Positions 1 to 5,316 of a stretch of DNA of 6,184 bases are shown piece after piece (positions within the stretch are counted from its first letter, which is position 1; each line of letters starts with the position of its first letter). The stretch comes from CAZCWX01 sp964502465 (GTDB lineage Bacteria; Desulfobacterota; Binatia; Bin18). The stretch spans positions 1 through 6,184 of the forward strand of contig CAZCWX010000342.1 in the NCBI GenBank assembly GCA_964502465.1. The letters run 5' to 3'. Position numbers and translations under genes: made by a program. The notes below the pieces were generated by a model. That model was not told the DNA's origin and did not search any database. It was given only the letters and a program-made list of their open reading frames with translations.

Positions 1-1
1 C

Positions 2-685
2 TGCGCCAGCAGGGTCGATATTGGCTTTGTCGGTTTCGGCCCATGGCTCTCCAGAGCCGTGGCTGAGGGGCGAGTGAAAACCTATGAATACTCGAATGTG
101 GTGATGACGTACCGTCTGCAGGCTGGCGCCCAGGGGCTCCCGTTCATTGCGGTCCGTTCATTCGGTGGAACCGATGGGTTTCCCCAATCTGGCGCAAAAT
201 TAGTCACTGATCCGTTCTCAGGGAAACCCATAGTGTTGTTGCCAGCACTCAACCCGGATGTTGCTATCATTCATGTGCACCAGGCCGACGTCTATGGCAA
301 CGCACGGGTTTTCGGCACTGGGATTGCACACACGGAATGCGCCTTGGCCTCCAAGAAGGTCATTATTTCAACTGAGGACATCATCGAGACTGACGAATTC
401 CGACGGGACCCAGCACGCACATCGATTCCACATTTTGTGGTTGATGCGGTTGTGCATGTTCCCTTTGGGGCTTATCCTGGTACTGTGCAAGGGCGGTACT
501 CCTCTGATCCCGAGCACGTGGTCGAGTGTTTTGGTGCCATGATGCAAGGTAATCTCGAGCCGTATTTGGAAAAATGGGTCTATAGTGTCAATTCGCACGA
601 AGAGACGTTGGAGCAGCGCGTAGGTTGGAAGAAAATAAAAGAACTGCAACGTCGCGAGACCATCAGGGAGGGCTATACCATATGA
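2..685 (+). CDS. CoA-transferase family I, subunit alpha (GctA/IpdA-like), 5' partial
   Basis: This is the alpha subunit of a heteromeric family I CoA-transferase, which moves coenzyme A between carboxylic acids in the cytoplasm. The reading frame is open from base 2, so the gene starts left of the window. The GTG at base 59 is internal, because in-frame residues upstream (DIGFVGFGPW) still read like the family. By recall, the nearest match is glutaconate CoA-transferase subunit A: the stretches DVAIIHVHQAD, STEDIIETDEFRRDP and VDAVVHVPFGAYPG align with it. About 227 residues are present against roughly 320 in that family, so about 80 or more N-terminal residues are missing. The stop overlaps the start of the beta subunit (ATGA), indicating translational coupling. 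The substrate cannot be read from the sequence. A steroid-ring-opening hydrolase of the IpdA type is an alternative role within the same fold. Confidence 0.88.
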   Translation, partial: CASRVDIGFVGFGPWLSRAVAEGRVKTYEYSNVVMTYRLQAGAQGLPFIAVRSFGGTDGFPQSGAKLVTDPFSGKPIVLLPALNPDVAIIHVHQADVYGNARVFGTGIAHTECALASKKVIISTEDIIETDEFRRDPARTSIPHFVVDAVVHVPFGAYPGTVQGRYSSDPEHVVECFGAMMQGNLEPYLEKWVYSVNSHEETLEQRVGWKKIKELQRRETIREGYTI

Positions 686-1533
686 CTCCGGCCACACACT
701 TTGCGGAACGCGAACAGGTGATCTGTACAGTTGCCCGCATGATCGAAGAGGACAAAAGTTACTGGGTCGGCGGCGGCGGAGAGCCGCTCTACAGTATCCT
801 GCTCTCACAACGACTCTACACCCCAGGAGTCCAGTACCTCACTGAAGATGGCGTCGTCTCGCCGCAGGCGCTCCTGCCGTGGGATCCGTTGATGACCATG
901 GTCGCCTCACGGGCTGGATACCGGGCATTGCAGTGGGGAACGATGAACACGGCTGGCAATTTCGCTCAACTGGGGTATGTGGACATCGGCATTCTCAACA
1001 CGCTGCAAGTCGATCGCTACGGCAATGTAAACTCCACGGTCGTTGGTCCGTATGAAGGGGGGCGCGGACGCCGCTTTGGTGGACCGGGCGGAGCAGATAC
1101 TATTGCGGCTCAGTGCTGGCGCACAATCCTGGTGACCGACCAGCAAAAACGTAAGTTTGTCGAACGAGTGGATTTCCTTTCCTCTCCAGGTTTTCTCGAC
1201 GGCCCGGGTGCACGGGAAAAGGCTGGACTCCCGGCTGACACCGGCCCGTGGCGAGTAGTGACCCCGTGGGCAATGTTCGGCTATGAGGAACAATCCTGCG
1301 AGCTGATGCTGATGGCGGTTTCACCGTTTGTCACGGTTGACATGGTCCTGGCGGAAATGTCCTTCACGCCGAAGCTGGCTCCCAAGATAGAGACCTTGAA
1401 CCCACCGACCGAAGAAGAACTGACCGTCATCCGTACCAACCTCGACGTTGAGGGACAAACTACCGGTCGTGGCCAATGGATCGAGTTCCGTGACGGTAAA
1501 TACGTCTTTGCTGAGACGCAGGGAAGAGAATAA
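682..1533 (+). CDS. CoA-transferase family I, subunit beta (GctB/IpdB-like)
   Basis: This is the beta subunit of the same CoA-transferase, 283 residues against about 266 for glutaconate CoA-transferase subunit B. The start chosen is the ATG inside the ATGA overlap with the alpha gene, preceded by GGGAGGG with good spacing; an in-frame ATG at 625 lies inside the alpha gene and is rejected. Family blocks are clear: DRYGNVNSTVVGPY (about residues 112-125), the glycine-rich RRFGGPGGAD (about 131-140), and KRKFVERVDFLSSPGFLDGPG followed by GLPADTGP. Glu55, in QYLTEDGV, sits where the catalytic glutamate that forms the CoA thioester lies in the glutaconate enzyme (IIVESGL). True transferase activity is therefore likely. 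IpdB-type hydrolases, as I recall them, lack that glutamate. The C-terminal roughly 25 residues extend past the usual end. The substrate is unknown. Confidence 0.9.
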   Translation: MTPATHFAEREQVICTVARMIEEDKSYWVGGGGEPLYSILLSQRLYTPGVQYLTEDGVVSPQALLPWDPLMTMVASRAGYRALQWGTMNTAGNFAQLGYVDIGILNTLQVDRYGNVNSTVVGPYEGGRGRRFGGPGGADTIAAQCWRTILVTDQQKRKFVERVDFLSSPGFLDGPGAREKAGLPADTGPWRVVTPWAMFGYEEQSCELMLMAVSPFVTVDMVLAEMSFTPKLAPKIETLNPPTEEELTVIRTNLDVEGQTTGRGQWIEFRDGKYVFAETQGRE

Positions 1534-1585
1534 GGGGCTAGGGTGTAGTTGACGAGAGCAAAAAGCAGTGCCTGCTTCGACAGCG

Positions 1586-1631
1586 CCTGTCCTGAACTTG
1601 TTGAAACCTGTCCTGAGCCTAGTCGAAGGAG
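1586..1631. repeat. Dispersed intergenic palindromic repeat, copy 1 (tandem doubled)
   Basis: Two 21-base units lie head to tail at 1586-1606 and 1607-1627. Both begin CCTGTCCTGA and end in TTGAAA or GTCGAA. GCTTCGAC just upstream at 1574-1581 can pair with GTCGAAGg at 1622-1629. The core 'CCTGTCCTGAgc.t.GTCGAAGG' is the same family as the copies near 2250-2334 and 3965-3992. Read as protein it gives the PELVE..PEPSRRR phrase that creates false N-terminal extensions. The right end supplies AAGGAG at 1626-1631, which is placed to act as the ribosome binding site of the next gene. Confidence 0.75.
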
Positions 1632-1638
1632 ATTCGGC

Positions 1639-2127
1639 ATGAACGGAGCATCGGTTATGGATATCATACAGTTCCCGTTTCTCCCGAGCATGTCGAAGAG
1701 TCCCTGCTATTTTGTTCTCCTCCTTGTGATGATTCTTTCCTTTGCGCCGCAGCGGCCTCTCACCTTTGCCCAAGCAGGGGGTGGGGTGCCGCATTTACGC
1801 CAACCGCCTCTGGTGCGCATCATTGGCGCGTTCGCCCCGTTTGCTGACACCCAACGGAGCGAGTTGCAAACACTGGTCGTCACGGTCAAAGAGACCAAAT
1901 GGCGCTTGCGCATACGCGAGATTAAAGCGCTCACCACGGCAAATCGTCATGGCTGGGGCCTCTTGAAAGATCTGTTCCCCCCTCGGCTTCGTCTGACCGG
2001 TCCGTCTGATCTCCTCACCCGTCTCCAACAAGAGGATATTGCCGGTCTTCCCGTCATTCTCGAAGGACGGCTCTATGTTGGCGATCACATGTTGTATGTG
2101 ACCGCGGTGACTGTGACCGAACCATAG
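1639..2127 (+). CDS. Small predicted exported protein, unknown function
   Basis: I do not recognise a family. From the ATG at 1639 the product is 162 residues. ATGs at 1657 (156 residues) and 1690 (145 residues) are alternatives. Both 1639 and 1657 have good Shine-Dalgarno sequences: AAGGAG at 1626-1631 with 7 bases spacing, and GGAG at 1645-1648 with 8. The ATG at 1690 gives the cleanest signal peptide: MSKS, then a hydrophobic core (CYFVLLLVMILSFA), then a likely cleavage after AQA, about 29 residues in. The mature part, about 115 residues, is rich in beta-forming residues and arginine, and its end (VILEGRLYVGDHMLYVTAVTV) recalls an OB-fold strand pair, which is only a shape impression. A TTG-started extension to 1549 would translate the repeat and is rejected. 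The gene stands alone, about 105 bases after the CoA-transferase. Export to the periplasm is inferred. Confidence 0.6.
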   Translation: MNGASVMDIIQFPFLPSMSKSPCYFVLLLVMILSFAPQRPLTFAQAGGGVPHLRQPPLVRIIGAFAPFADTQRSELQTLVVTVKETKWRLRIREIKALTTANRHGWGLLKDLFPPRLRLTGPSDLLTRLQQEDIAGLPVILEGRLYVGDHMLYVTAVTVTEP

Positions 2128-2248
2128 ACATGAGTCGCTTGTCGCATAGCAAAAACGGCTGAAGTCGTCACTACTATTTTCACAGCTGGCATCAGCACGA
2201 TAGGAATCCTTTTTGAGTTTGAGATAGAGAAAGAAGACGCACCTTCGC

Positions 2249-2335
2249 CCTTCGACAGACTCAGGGCGAGCGGGGTGAGGACGGCAATCGTTTGAGATTT
2301 GCCGTTCGTGCTGAACGTGTCGAAGCATGAACGGC
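2249..2335. repeat. Dispersed palindromic repeat, copy 2 (long imperfect inverted repeat)
   Basis: The left arm at 2250-2273 (starts CTTCGACAGACTCAGG) and the right arm at 2302-2325 (starts CCGTTCGTGCTGAACG, ends GTCGAAG) match as an inverted repeat at about 18 of 24 positions around a 28-base centre. The tail continues as CATGAACGG. The arms share the TTCGAC and CTCAGG core with copies 1 and 3. It lies between the exported-protein gene and the small gene at 2634. It has no protein-coding capacity and could form a large hairpin in RNA. Confidence 0.75.
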
Positions 2336-2337
2336 GC

Positions 2338-2535
2338 TCACTCTCCACATTTCATTAAACTCTTTAAGTGAACCCTCCACTGTCCTCTCCACCGCTGAGG
2401 CTCAACAGACACCGTGTAGCTCTTGACACATTCCGCCAAAAAAATATCACCCGCTGCTCGGTCCCCTGCTATAGATTTGACCATACTCTCGCTCAGTAGA
2501 GGGCAGTAAATTCCCAGAATCATAAAATTTTTCAT
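2338..2535 (-). CDS. Possible small hypothetical protein (doubtful)
   Basis: A 65-residue minus-strand frame starts at the ATG at 2535 and ends right beside the repeat at 2335. The product (MKNFMILGIYCPLL..., ending ..WRGQWRVHLKSLMKCGE) has a plausible amino-acid mix, with two Trp-rich RW.GQW.V positions, but I recognise no family. No clear Shine-Dalgarno sequence precedes the start, although another in-frame ATG lies 21 bases upstream. It would be divergent from the gene at 2634. It is reported because the 2128-2620 gap holds nothing else besides the repeat. It is quite possibly a chance frame. Confidence 0.17.
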   Translation of the reverse strand: MKNFMILGIYCPLLSESMVKSIAGDRAAGDIFLAECVKSYTVSVEPQRWRGQWRVHLKSLMKCGE

Positions 2536-2593
2536 AGCGAAAGCAGGTTGCAACACCGTGCACGAACAGGAAATCCGATCGGCATAGAACTTG

Positions 2594-2625
2594 CTTACCC
2601 CTTTAAGTAAAGGAGGAGTAAGGAG
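2594..2625 (+). promoter_or_regulatory. Tandem ribosome binding sites within a potential hairpin
   Basis: AGGAGG at 2611-2616 sits 8 bases before GTG 2625, and AAGGAG at 2620-2625 sits 8 bases before ATG 2634. Both starts are in the same frame. The leader can pair on itself: CTTAC (2594-2598) with GTAAG (2618-2622), and CCTTT (2600-2604) with AAAGG (2609-2613), with loop AAGT. This would hide the first site fully or partly and the front of the second. Pairing is read by eye and regulation is inferred. Confidence 0.4.
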
Positions 2626-2633
2626 TGAGTTTT

Positions 2634-2873
2634 ATGAAAACGTGGGCTTACGATTCTATTCAGGACTTCCTTTTGGCACTCGGGTTCAGTGTCGATCAGG
2701 AGCAAGGCCAGTTCTCGAAGTGGAACACTGCCTGGCAGTTTATCGTCATTCCGTTCTCTGAACTGGCTGGCCACACGGTCACGACGTTTATCGAAAAAGC
2801 GCAGAGCCGAGGGTGGCTTCCAACAGAGCGCCCGGTGCCAACGTCAGAGCAGGAAACCTCCCTGTACATCTAA
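2634..2873 (+). CDS. Small orphan protein, unknown function (remotely HicA-like layout)
   Basis: I do not recognise this 79-residue protein. The ATG at 2634 is chosen; an in-frame GTG at 2625 would give 82 residues and has an equally good ribosome binding site. It has no signal peptide or membrane segment, so it is probably cytoplasmic. The predicted order is helix (SIQDFLLALGF, about residues 8-18), two strands (QGQFSKW and AWQFIVIPF), helix (TVTTFIEKAQSRGWL, about 48-62), then a polar tail. That order, with GF after helix 1 and a VIP turn after the last strand, resembles the small double-stranded-RNA-binding-like fold of HicA toxins. The catalytic GSHH motif of HicA is absent, with GQFSKW in its place, and no HicB partner follows. 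The resemblance is therefore weak and may be coincidental. It is monocistronic, about 150 bases before the dioxygenase gene. Confidence 0.65.
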   Translation: MKTWAYDSIQDFLLALGFSVDQEQGQFSKWNTAWQFIVIPFSELAGHTVTTFIEKAQSRGWLPTERPVPTSEQETSLYI

Positions 2874-2948
2874 ATCAAGCCACATGACATTGGTCTATCA
2901 TTAAGGTCACAGGAGTGGACACATCTCCGGTGGTCTGATTGAGCGCCG

Positions 2949-2976
2949 TTGACTCGCAAAAGTTCTCGCTCTTGCG
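2949..2976 (+). promoter_or_regulatory. Possible operator/hairpin upstream of the dioxygenase gene
   Basis: CGCAAAAG at 2955-2962 and CTCTTGCG at 2969-2976 form an inverted repeat (7 of 8 pairs) around TTCTCG. It begins directly after TTGACT (2949-2954), which resembles a -35 box. No convincing -10 box is found at normal spacing, so the promoter reading is weak. The element lies 47 bases before the start at 3023 and could be a regulator site or an RNA hairpin. Confidence 0.22.
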
Positions 2977-3022
2977 TGGATCCCGTGCTACTGTACGCAC
3001 CATCCTACTGAAGGAGGGAGTC

Positions 3023-3910
3023 ATGGAGCGCGTCACACAATTAGGGTATCTGGGACTGAGTGTCAGCGACATCAACGTCTGGGAGCGCTTCGCCACCCAA
3101 ACCCTTGGCCTTCAAGTTGCAGAAAAAGAGCCTGAGGGATCTTTGCTCTTACGATCGGATGACTACCACCATCGTTTCCTTGTACACCCGACTGGCCACG
3201 ATGACTTAGCCTATATTGGCTGGGAAGTCACGGACGAACAGGCACTCAAAGCGATGGCAGCGCAGCTCAAAGCTGCCGGCATCGAGGTGCGGCAAGGGAC
3301 ACAGGAGGAAGCGGAGGCGCGCCGGGTTGTTGAGCTGATCATGTTCCACGATCCCAGTGGAATTCCGTCGGAAATCTTCTATGGTCCGTTAATGGCGTTC
3401 AATGCGCCCTTCCAATCACCTCGGCCGATCTCCGGTTTCGTCGGGGATACACAGGGTCTGGGGCATATGGTCGTGGTCATGGATGATTTTGACCGCAGCC
3501 TACACTTTTATCGTGAGGTGCTGGGGATGCGGATTAGCGATTTCGTGCAGGTCGAACGCCCGCCTGGGAACAAAATACGACTGGCGTTCTTCCACTGTAA
3601 TCCGCGACACCATACGATCGCTTTCTACGCTATGCCGAAGCCACCGAAGCGACTCAACCATTTTATGCTGCAGGTGCAATCGCTCGACGACGTGGGAGCA
3701 ACGTTCTATCTGTGCCAGGATCAAGGTATTCCCATCTCTCGAGGATTAGGCCGGCACACAAACGATCACATGGTGTCATTCTATCTGCGCACCCCGTCTG
3801 GGTTCGAGGTGGAGTACGGCTGGGGTGCGCGGGTCGTCGATGATAGCACCTGGCAGGTGCAGTTCCACACCGCAGGTAGTATGTGGGGACACCGGCCGGT
3901 GAATCGATGA
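3023..3910 (+). CDS. Extradiol ring-cleavage dioxygenase, two-domain type I (BphC/HsaC-like)
   Basis: This enzyme opens a catechol ring next to the two hydroxyls using oxygen and Fe(II) (or Mn(II)), in the cytoplasm. It has 295 residues, the usual length for BphC and HsaC. The start ATG follows AAGGAGG with 5 bases spacing; extension to 2939 is rejected because it runs through the ribosome binding site. Two VOC (glyoxalase-fold) domains are visible: about 6-120 (structural) and 143-268 (catalytic). The metal ligands appear as His148 (GLGHMVV), His213 (LNHFML) and Glu264 (FEVEYGWG). Second-shell residues also match: His197 (RHHTIAF), His245 (GRHTNDH), Asp248 and Tyr254. An active enzyme is therefore expected. 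The preferred substrate (dihydroxybiphenyl, a secosteroid catechol or another) cannot be told from sequence. The downstream repeat at 3965-3992 may end the transcript. Confidence 0.93.
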   Translation: MERVTQLGYLGLSVSDINVWERFATQTLGLQVAEKEPEGSLLLRSDDYHHRFLVHPTGHDDLAYIGWEVTDEQALKAMAAQLKAAGIEVRQGTQEEAEARRVVELIMFHDPSGIPSEIFYGPLMAFNAPFQSPRPISGFVGDTQGLGHMVVVMDDFDRSLHFYREVLGMRISDFVQVERPPGNKIRLAFFHCNPRHHTIAFYAMPKPPKRLNHFMLQVQSLDDVGATFYLCQDQGIPISRGLGRHTNDHMVSFYLRTPSGFEVEYGWGARVVDDSTWQVQFHTAGSMWGHRPVNR

Positions 3911-3964
3911 GCTATCAGCTTTGCAGCTCAAACTGTGGCCCAGAAGCCCGGATGCCCGCTGGAG

Positions 3965-3992
3965 CCTGCCCTGAGCCGAGTCGAAGGGCGGG
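3965..3992. repeat. Dispersed palindromic repeat, copy 3
   Basis: The unit CCTGCCCTGAGCCGAGTCGAA followed by GGGCGGG matches the core of copies 1 and 2. GCCCT at 3968-3972 can pair with AGGGC at 3985-3989, and GCCCGC at 3954-3959 with GCGGGC at 3988-3993. It lies 55 bases after the dioxygenase stop. There is no T tract, so it is not a classical terminator, though it may cap the transcript. Confidence 0.7.
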
Positions 3993-4155
3993 CGTAACGG
4001 GGTAGCACCTCCGCGCGTACCCACGTGTTTGGCCAGTCCGTGTCAATTGCGGTTTGGCAGAAAACCTCCCCTTGTGAGAGAGTCATAATGTCCTCACTTC
4101 ACAACCGAGGGCACCATCTTTCAAGATTGAGGGAATAAGGTCGCAACCCATTTTC

Positions 4156-4269
4156 TTACCTGAGCGGTTGGCTGCTATGTGTATCCCAGAATTCCTGGAA
4201 TTTATCGATCGACTCAAAGTTTTCCGGCAAGGGCTCCCGTTTCCGAGCATGTGGTTTACTTCGTGGCAT
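4156..4269 (-). pseudogene. Truncated antitoxin (BrnA/CopG-like N-terminus)
   Basis: The ATG at 4269 lies inside the last codons of the BrnT remnant, in a different frame, as expected for a toxin-antitoxin operon. AAGGAA lies about 10 bases before it. The product is 37 residues: a basic start (MPRSKPHARKREP), then LPENFESIDKFQEFWDTHS, which is the typical N-terminal toxin-binding region of CopG-type antitoxins paired with BrnT. It then stops after SQPLR. The usual product is about 70-90 residues with a ribbon-helix-helix DNA-binding part. I looked in all three minus-strand frames down to about 4080 and found no continuation, so the DNA-binding half appears lost through deletion or replacement. 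Assignment by recalled family pattern; a short natural form is a less likely alternative. Confidence 0.55.
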
Positions 4270-4535
4270 AAATCTGTCGTTCCTTTCTATCCATGTCACG
4301 CGCACTCAAAATGAGGGCGGCTCCTGTTCGCTTGTGAATAAAGAATACGGCCAGATAGCGGCCAGCTTGCGTTCGACCCAAGGCGCGATAGACATCTTCA
4401 CCACGAAAACGTCCCTTGTTCATCTTCCTGATTTTCGGCTTTCCCGTAAAGACTTCGTCAACTTCCCACGGCAAGACCCTTGGCCTCGATCTTCTCCACA
4501 AACTCGTCAAGCCAGACGAGATCGGTAATCCTCAT
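4256..4535 (-). pseudogene. brnT: BrnT-family toxin (DUF497-type), frameshifted
   Basis: BrnT toxins are small ribonucleases of type II toxin-antitoxin modules. The C-terminal part is intact: WEVDEVFTGKPKIRKM, then GEDVYRALGRTQAGRYLAVFF and the family ending SARDMDRKERQIY. The true N-terminus lies in another frame from ATG 4535 (MRITDLVWLDEFVEKIEAK), with GAGGGG 9 bases upstream. It runs out of frame to a stop at 4458-4460. The break lies at about 4471-4481, between ..IEAK and ..VLPWEV, where relatives have a His-Gly (KHGV) after the lysine. A 5-base deletion would explain both the frame loss and the missing residues. The TTG-started 84-residue frame from 4510 translates the N-terminal DNA out of frame. 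Without programmed frameshifting the toxin should be inactive. It overlaps the truncated antitoxin downstream. Confidence 0.72.
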
Positions 4536-4605
4536 GCCTCATTTCCCCTCGACTGTCCGACCTACCTCCCCTTCTTCCCTGTAGCTTTCTGCCTCCTGTC
4601 TTCCC

Positions 4606-4633
4606 TATAGCCTGCAGCCTTCAGCCTGTAGCC
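4606..4633. repeat. Heptamer tandem repeat (4 units)
   Basis: Four 7-base units lie head to tail without gaps: TATAGCC, TGCAGCC, TTCAGCC, TGTAGCC. The consensus is T-N-Y-AGCC. It lies in the pyrimidine-rich intergenic stretch just upstream (on the minus strand) of the BrnT remnant. Confidence 0.65.
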
Positions 4634-4653
4634 TTTTTCCCCTTTGTTTTCCC

Positions 4654-4693
4654 GACTGTTTGACTGTCCGACTGAAGGACTGTTCGATGGTTC
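4654..4693. repeat. Octamer tandem repeat (4-5 units)
   Basis: The 8-base units GACTGTTT, GACTGTCC, GACTGAAG and GACTGTTC follow each other exactly, then a decayed GATGGTTC. An outlying pair, GACTGTCC and GACCTACC, lies at 4551-4566, so the motif occurs on both sides of the heptamer array. Confidence 0.65.
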
Positions 4694-4854
4694 TCTCTTT
4701 GTCTCTATCTGACTTCTCTGTCTTCCCCCATGTCTCCCACCGCACCCCCATCGGCACGTCACCAGAGCTGTGGGGCGCGCCAGGCGCGCTGTTGTGTGGC
4801 GGCGTCTGGCAGACACTCTCCCTTCTTAACGCATGTGTACCCAGATAGACGTCC

Positions 4855-4863
4855 TGGTATAAT
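4855..4863 (+). promoter_or_regulatory. Extended -10 promoter-like box without a gene
   Basis: TGGTATAAT is a perfect TGnTATAAT extended -10 element. No good -35 box is seen 15-19 bases upstream, which extended -10 promoters can tolerate. Nothing coding follows for about 450 bases, so a small RNA, a lost gene or chance are all open. Confidence 0.25.
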
Positions 4864-5245
4864 CCGGCAGGCTGCGCGTGTTTCTGTTGCTGTGAAGCCT
4901 TTATATAGGAGTAGGGACTCAGTTGGTAAGCAGGTTTCCGCCGTGTCTCGTGCTGCACGATTCAAGCCTTGCCTCCCTCCTCTTCTCTTGGCTGGGGCAA
5001 TGACATATCCGTCCTGATCATGCATAATCTGCATGCAACAAAAGAAAGTGGCGGACTAATCTTGGCGACAGGCGGACATATTAAAAGCCTTGTACAAAGC
5101 TACGTTGACGGCGATTCTGTTTCTTGCAGGAACCGGCATCCGAGAGCAATACACCAATCCTCGGCAAGGCGGTAGTCTCGTCCGCCGTTCCCGCCTCGCG
5201 ACCGCACGGCGCACGGGAATCGCCTCCTTATGGATCTTACCGGTT

Positions 5246-5275
5246 TTGACGACATGAACAATTCGGTGTTACGCT
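5246..5275 (+). promoter_or_regulatory. Candidate promoter of the VapBC-type operon
   Basis: TTGACG at 5246-5251 (5 of 6 to the -35 consensus) is followed by TGTTACGCT at 5267-5275, an extended -10 shape (TGnTAnnnT) with 18 bases spacing. The -10 hexamer itself matches only 3 of 6. It sits directly before the inverted repeat and 42 bases before the antitoxin start. Confidence 0.35.
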
Positions 5276-5292
5276 TTCCCTTCATAAGGGAA
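5276..5292 (+). promoter_or_regulatory. Candidate autoregulatory operator (perfect inverted repeat)
   Basis: TTCCCTT and AAGGGAA form a perfect 7-base inverted repeat around CAT. It lies just downstream of the candidate -10 box, where bound protein would block transcription, and 24 bases before the antitoxin start. VapBC-type complexes commonly repress their own promoter through such palindromes. The link here is inferred from position. Confidence 0.45.
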
Positions 5293-5316
5293 CATATCCA
5301 CGCATGGAGGCTGACT

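Larger units (their letters stand above)
4551..5229. other. Long non-coding stretch, pyrimidine-rich at its left
   Basis: No convincing gene lies here on either strand; the frames that exist are low-complexity or composition-driven. From about 4536 to 4740 the plus strand is strongly C/T rich and holds the short tandem repeats listed separately. At 4855-4863 there is a textbook extended -10 box with no gene after it. Near 5189-5219, TTCCCG and CGGGAA form a small inverted pair. The part at 4870-5229 otherwise shows nothing I can name. Confidence 0.5.

Noticed and set aside
625..681. Longer start for the CoA-transferase beta subunit
   Set aside because: It lies inside the alpha gene. The ATG at 682 has the ATGA overlap, a GGGAGGG site and the right length for the family.
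1549..1638. N-terminal extension of the exported protein
   Set aside because: It starts at TTG and translates the palindromic repeat (PELVE..PEPSRRR), a common annotation artefact that would bury the signal peptide.
2939..3022. N-terminal extension of the dioxygenase
   Set aside because: It begins at a non-ATG codon and runs through the inverted repeat and the AAGGAGG site. The 295-residue form already matches family length.
4334..4610. Plus-strand frames opposite the BrnT remnant
   Set aside because: They are antisense to recognisable BrnT sequence and have low-complexity, Pro/Ser/Phe-rich products with no family pattern.
4606..4693. CRISPR array
   Set aside because: Units are 7 and 8 bases and directly adjacent, with no 25-40 base repeats or spacers and no cas genes.
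4562..5175. Several 60-120 residue frames on both strands in the long gap
   Set aside because: Products are biased by the C/T-rich and repeat sequence, lack ribosome binding sites and match nothing.
5230..5316. Longer antitoxin start at 5230
   Set aside because: It would translate the candidate promoter, operator and ribosome binding site. The shorter form has ideal GGAGG spacing and typical antitoxin length.
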